A stretch of DNA of 6,556 nucleotides from JAAYJM01 sp964499465. GTDB lineage: Bacteria; Bacteroidota; Ignavibacteria; Kapaibacteriales; UBA2268. The position numbers and the translations under genes are program-made. Shown piece after piece: positions 6,033 through 6,556 of the stretch (positions within the stretch are counted from its first letter, which is position 1; each line of letters starts with the position of its first letter). The stretch is from positions 1-6,556 of the forward strand of contig CAZCLJ010000252.1 of the NCBI GenBank assembly GCA_964499465.1, in the 5' to 3' direction. The notes under the pieces were generated by a model. The model saw nothing but the letters and a program-made list of their open reading frames with translations. It was not told the DNA's origin and made no database searches.

Positions 6033-6102
6033 AGTCATTAGTCATTCGTTGTTAGTCATTATTAGTTACAAACCAATGACTAATAACTAATGACGAATAA
6101 CT
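6033..6102. repeat. Family D inverted repeat built of AGTCATT / AATGACT words
   Basis: The left arm (6040-6068, AGTCATTCGTTGTTAGTCAT...) pairs imperfectly with the right arm (6072-6102, ...ACTAATGACGAATAACT). Both arms are themselves short-period repeats of a 7-9 base word. Half of the structure recurs at 1178-1206. The 85 bases between the cheW stop and this element are AT-rich, with only weak stems. Confidence 0.7.
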
Positions 6103-6145
6103 AAAAAATATTATTTACTAATTTCGAAAGTCACCTATATAATGT

Positions 6146-6226
6146 GTCATTTCGAAATGAAGTGAGAAATCTCAAGTTTCGTGTTAGCGATGACTTGTGA
6201 GATTTCTCGCTGCGATTACCAATGAC
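6146..6226. repeat. Family A hairpin repeat, second complete copy
   Basis: It opens GTCATTTCG and ends CCAATGAC, with the linker GTGTTAGCGATGACTTG as in the 853 copy. The inner 11 bp GAGAAATCTCA / TGAGATTTCTC pair perfectly, while the outer arm is only partly paired (GAAGT against GCTGC). Relative to the 853 copy, two neighbouring inner base pairs have changed on both strands of the stem. Confidence 0.8.
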
Positions 6227-6237
6227 ATCTTTTCTCA

Positions 6238-6267
6238 GTCATACTATCAACAAGTTGATAGCATGAC
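6238..6267. repeat. 30-bp palindrome, family C, locus 2 copy 1
   Basis: Left arm GTCATACTATCAAC, centre AA, right arm GTTGATAGCATGAC. It pairs at 13 of 14 positions, the exception being position 6 against 25 (A with C). It is followed after 9 bases by an inverted relative. Confidence 0.85.
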
Positions 6268-6276
6268 TTATCTCTT

Positions 6277-6306
6277 GTCATGCTATCAGCTTGCTGATAG
6301 TATGAC
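6277..6306. repeat. 30-bp palindrome, family C, locus 2 copy 2 (inverted)
   Basis: Left arm GTCATGCTATCAGC, centre TT, right arm GCTGATAGTATGAC. Its reverse complement differs from the 6238 copy at positions 13 and 18 only, which are partners in the stem (A-T became G-C). The 6/25 imperfection is kept, here as G with T. Confidence 0.85.
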
Positions 6307-6342
6307 TGAAAAGCACTGTTTCAGAATTACACTTTTACTTAT

Positions 6343-6422
6343 GTCATCTCCATTTAAACAAAGGTCTTACTTTATCAGGGGGTTCGAAATGACAAAACTG
6401 TGAAATAAGATACAACGAAATG
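6343..6422 (+). repeat. Family B palindromic repeat plus diverged tail, locus 2
   Basis: Bases 6343-6393 run from GTCATCTCCATTTAAA to GGGGGTTCGAAATGAC, aligned with the copies at 50 and 5184. The tail AAAACTGTGAAATAAGATACAACG is a diverged form of the tail at 102-142. An open frame of 68 codons (6197-6403) runs through A, C, C' and B and is repeat-derived. Confidence 0.75.
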
Positions 6423-6479
6423 TTTATAGCTCTAAATTAATAAATATTTTTTTATTATTTGCATTAAATTAATTAAATT

Positions 6480-6556
6480 CAGAACTCCAGACCCCATAAC
6501 TAAAATAAAGGAGTTAGGAGATTTGCCTCGTAAAGAACAATTGCGCAAATTATAAC
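6480..6556 (+). repeat. Family E repeat, copy 3, ending at the window edge
   Basis: Ungapped 77-bp match to 770-846. It ends exactly at the window end, at the point where copy 1 is followed six bases later by a family A element. The window begins inside a family A element. Confidence 0.85.

Noticed and set aside
6197..6403. Open frame of 68 codons on the plus strand
   Set aside because: It lies wholly in the A, C, C' and B repeats, so the peptide is translated palindromes.

Overview
The window is AT-rich and holds three genes, all on the + strand, set in unusually long, repeat-filled intergenic DNA: about 4.4 kb of the 6.56 kb is coding. The organism looks like a low-GC, Gram-negative-type, chemotactic bacterium. 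A Bacteroidota/Ignavibacteria-like genome is my best guess, from the many short palindromic intergenic repeats with GTCAT...ATGAC ends, the A/T-biased codons and one TTTG / TAnnTTTG promoter-like match. There is no phylogenetic marker gene, so this is inference.

Layout. 1-327: half of a hairpin repeat (family A), a family B palindrome with its conserved tail, then plain AT-rich leader. 328-645: a SugE/Gdx-type small multidrug resistance (SMR) transporter. 646-1499: a repeat cluster in the order hairpin, E, A, a pair of 30-bp palindromes (C, C'), B, D, inverted E, followed by the leader of the next gene. 1512-5111: a 1199-residue methyl-accepting chemotaxis protein with a 4-helix-bundle-type sensor region, two membrane segments, one ordinary HAMP, seven tandem ~91-residue units that each look like two HAMPs (about 15 HAMP-like modules in all), and a complete signalling domain. 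5112-5422: a nested inverted repeat containing a reversed B element. 5423-5947: CheW. 5948-6556: a second cluster D, A, C, C', B, E, running off the window end.

Function. The chemoreceptor and CheW are neighbours in the same direction and form a natural receptor-adaptor pair that would couple to a CheA kinase encoded elsewhere. The transporter is not obviously related to them; it is separated by about 870 bp of repeats and predicts export of guanidinium or small cations.

Most interesting: (1) the poly-HAMP chemoreceptor, with a double-HAMP unit repeated seven times; (2) paired 30-bp palindromes at two loci, where the second copy of each pair is the inverted first copy and differs only by compensatory base-pair changes; (3) the same mosaic of repeats bracketing both gene blocks, with the window edges lying in the same E-A composite.
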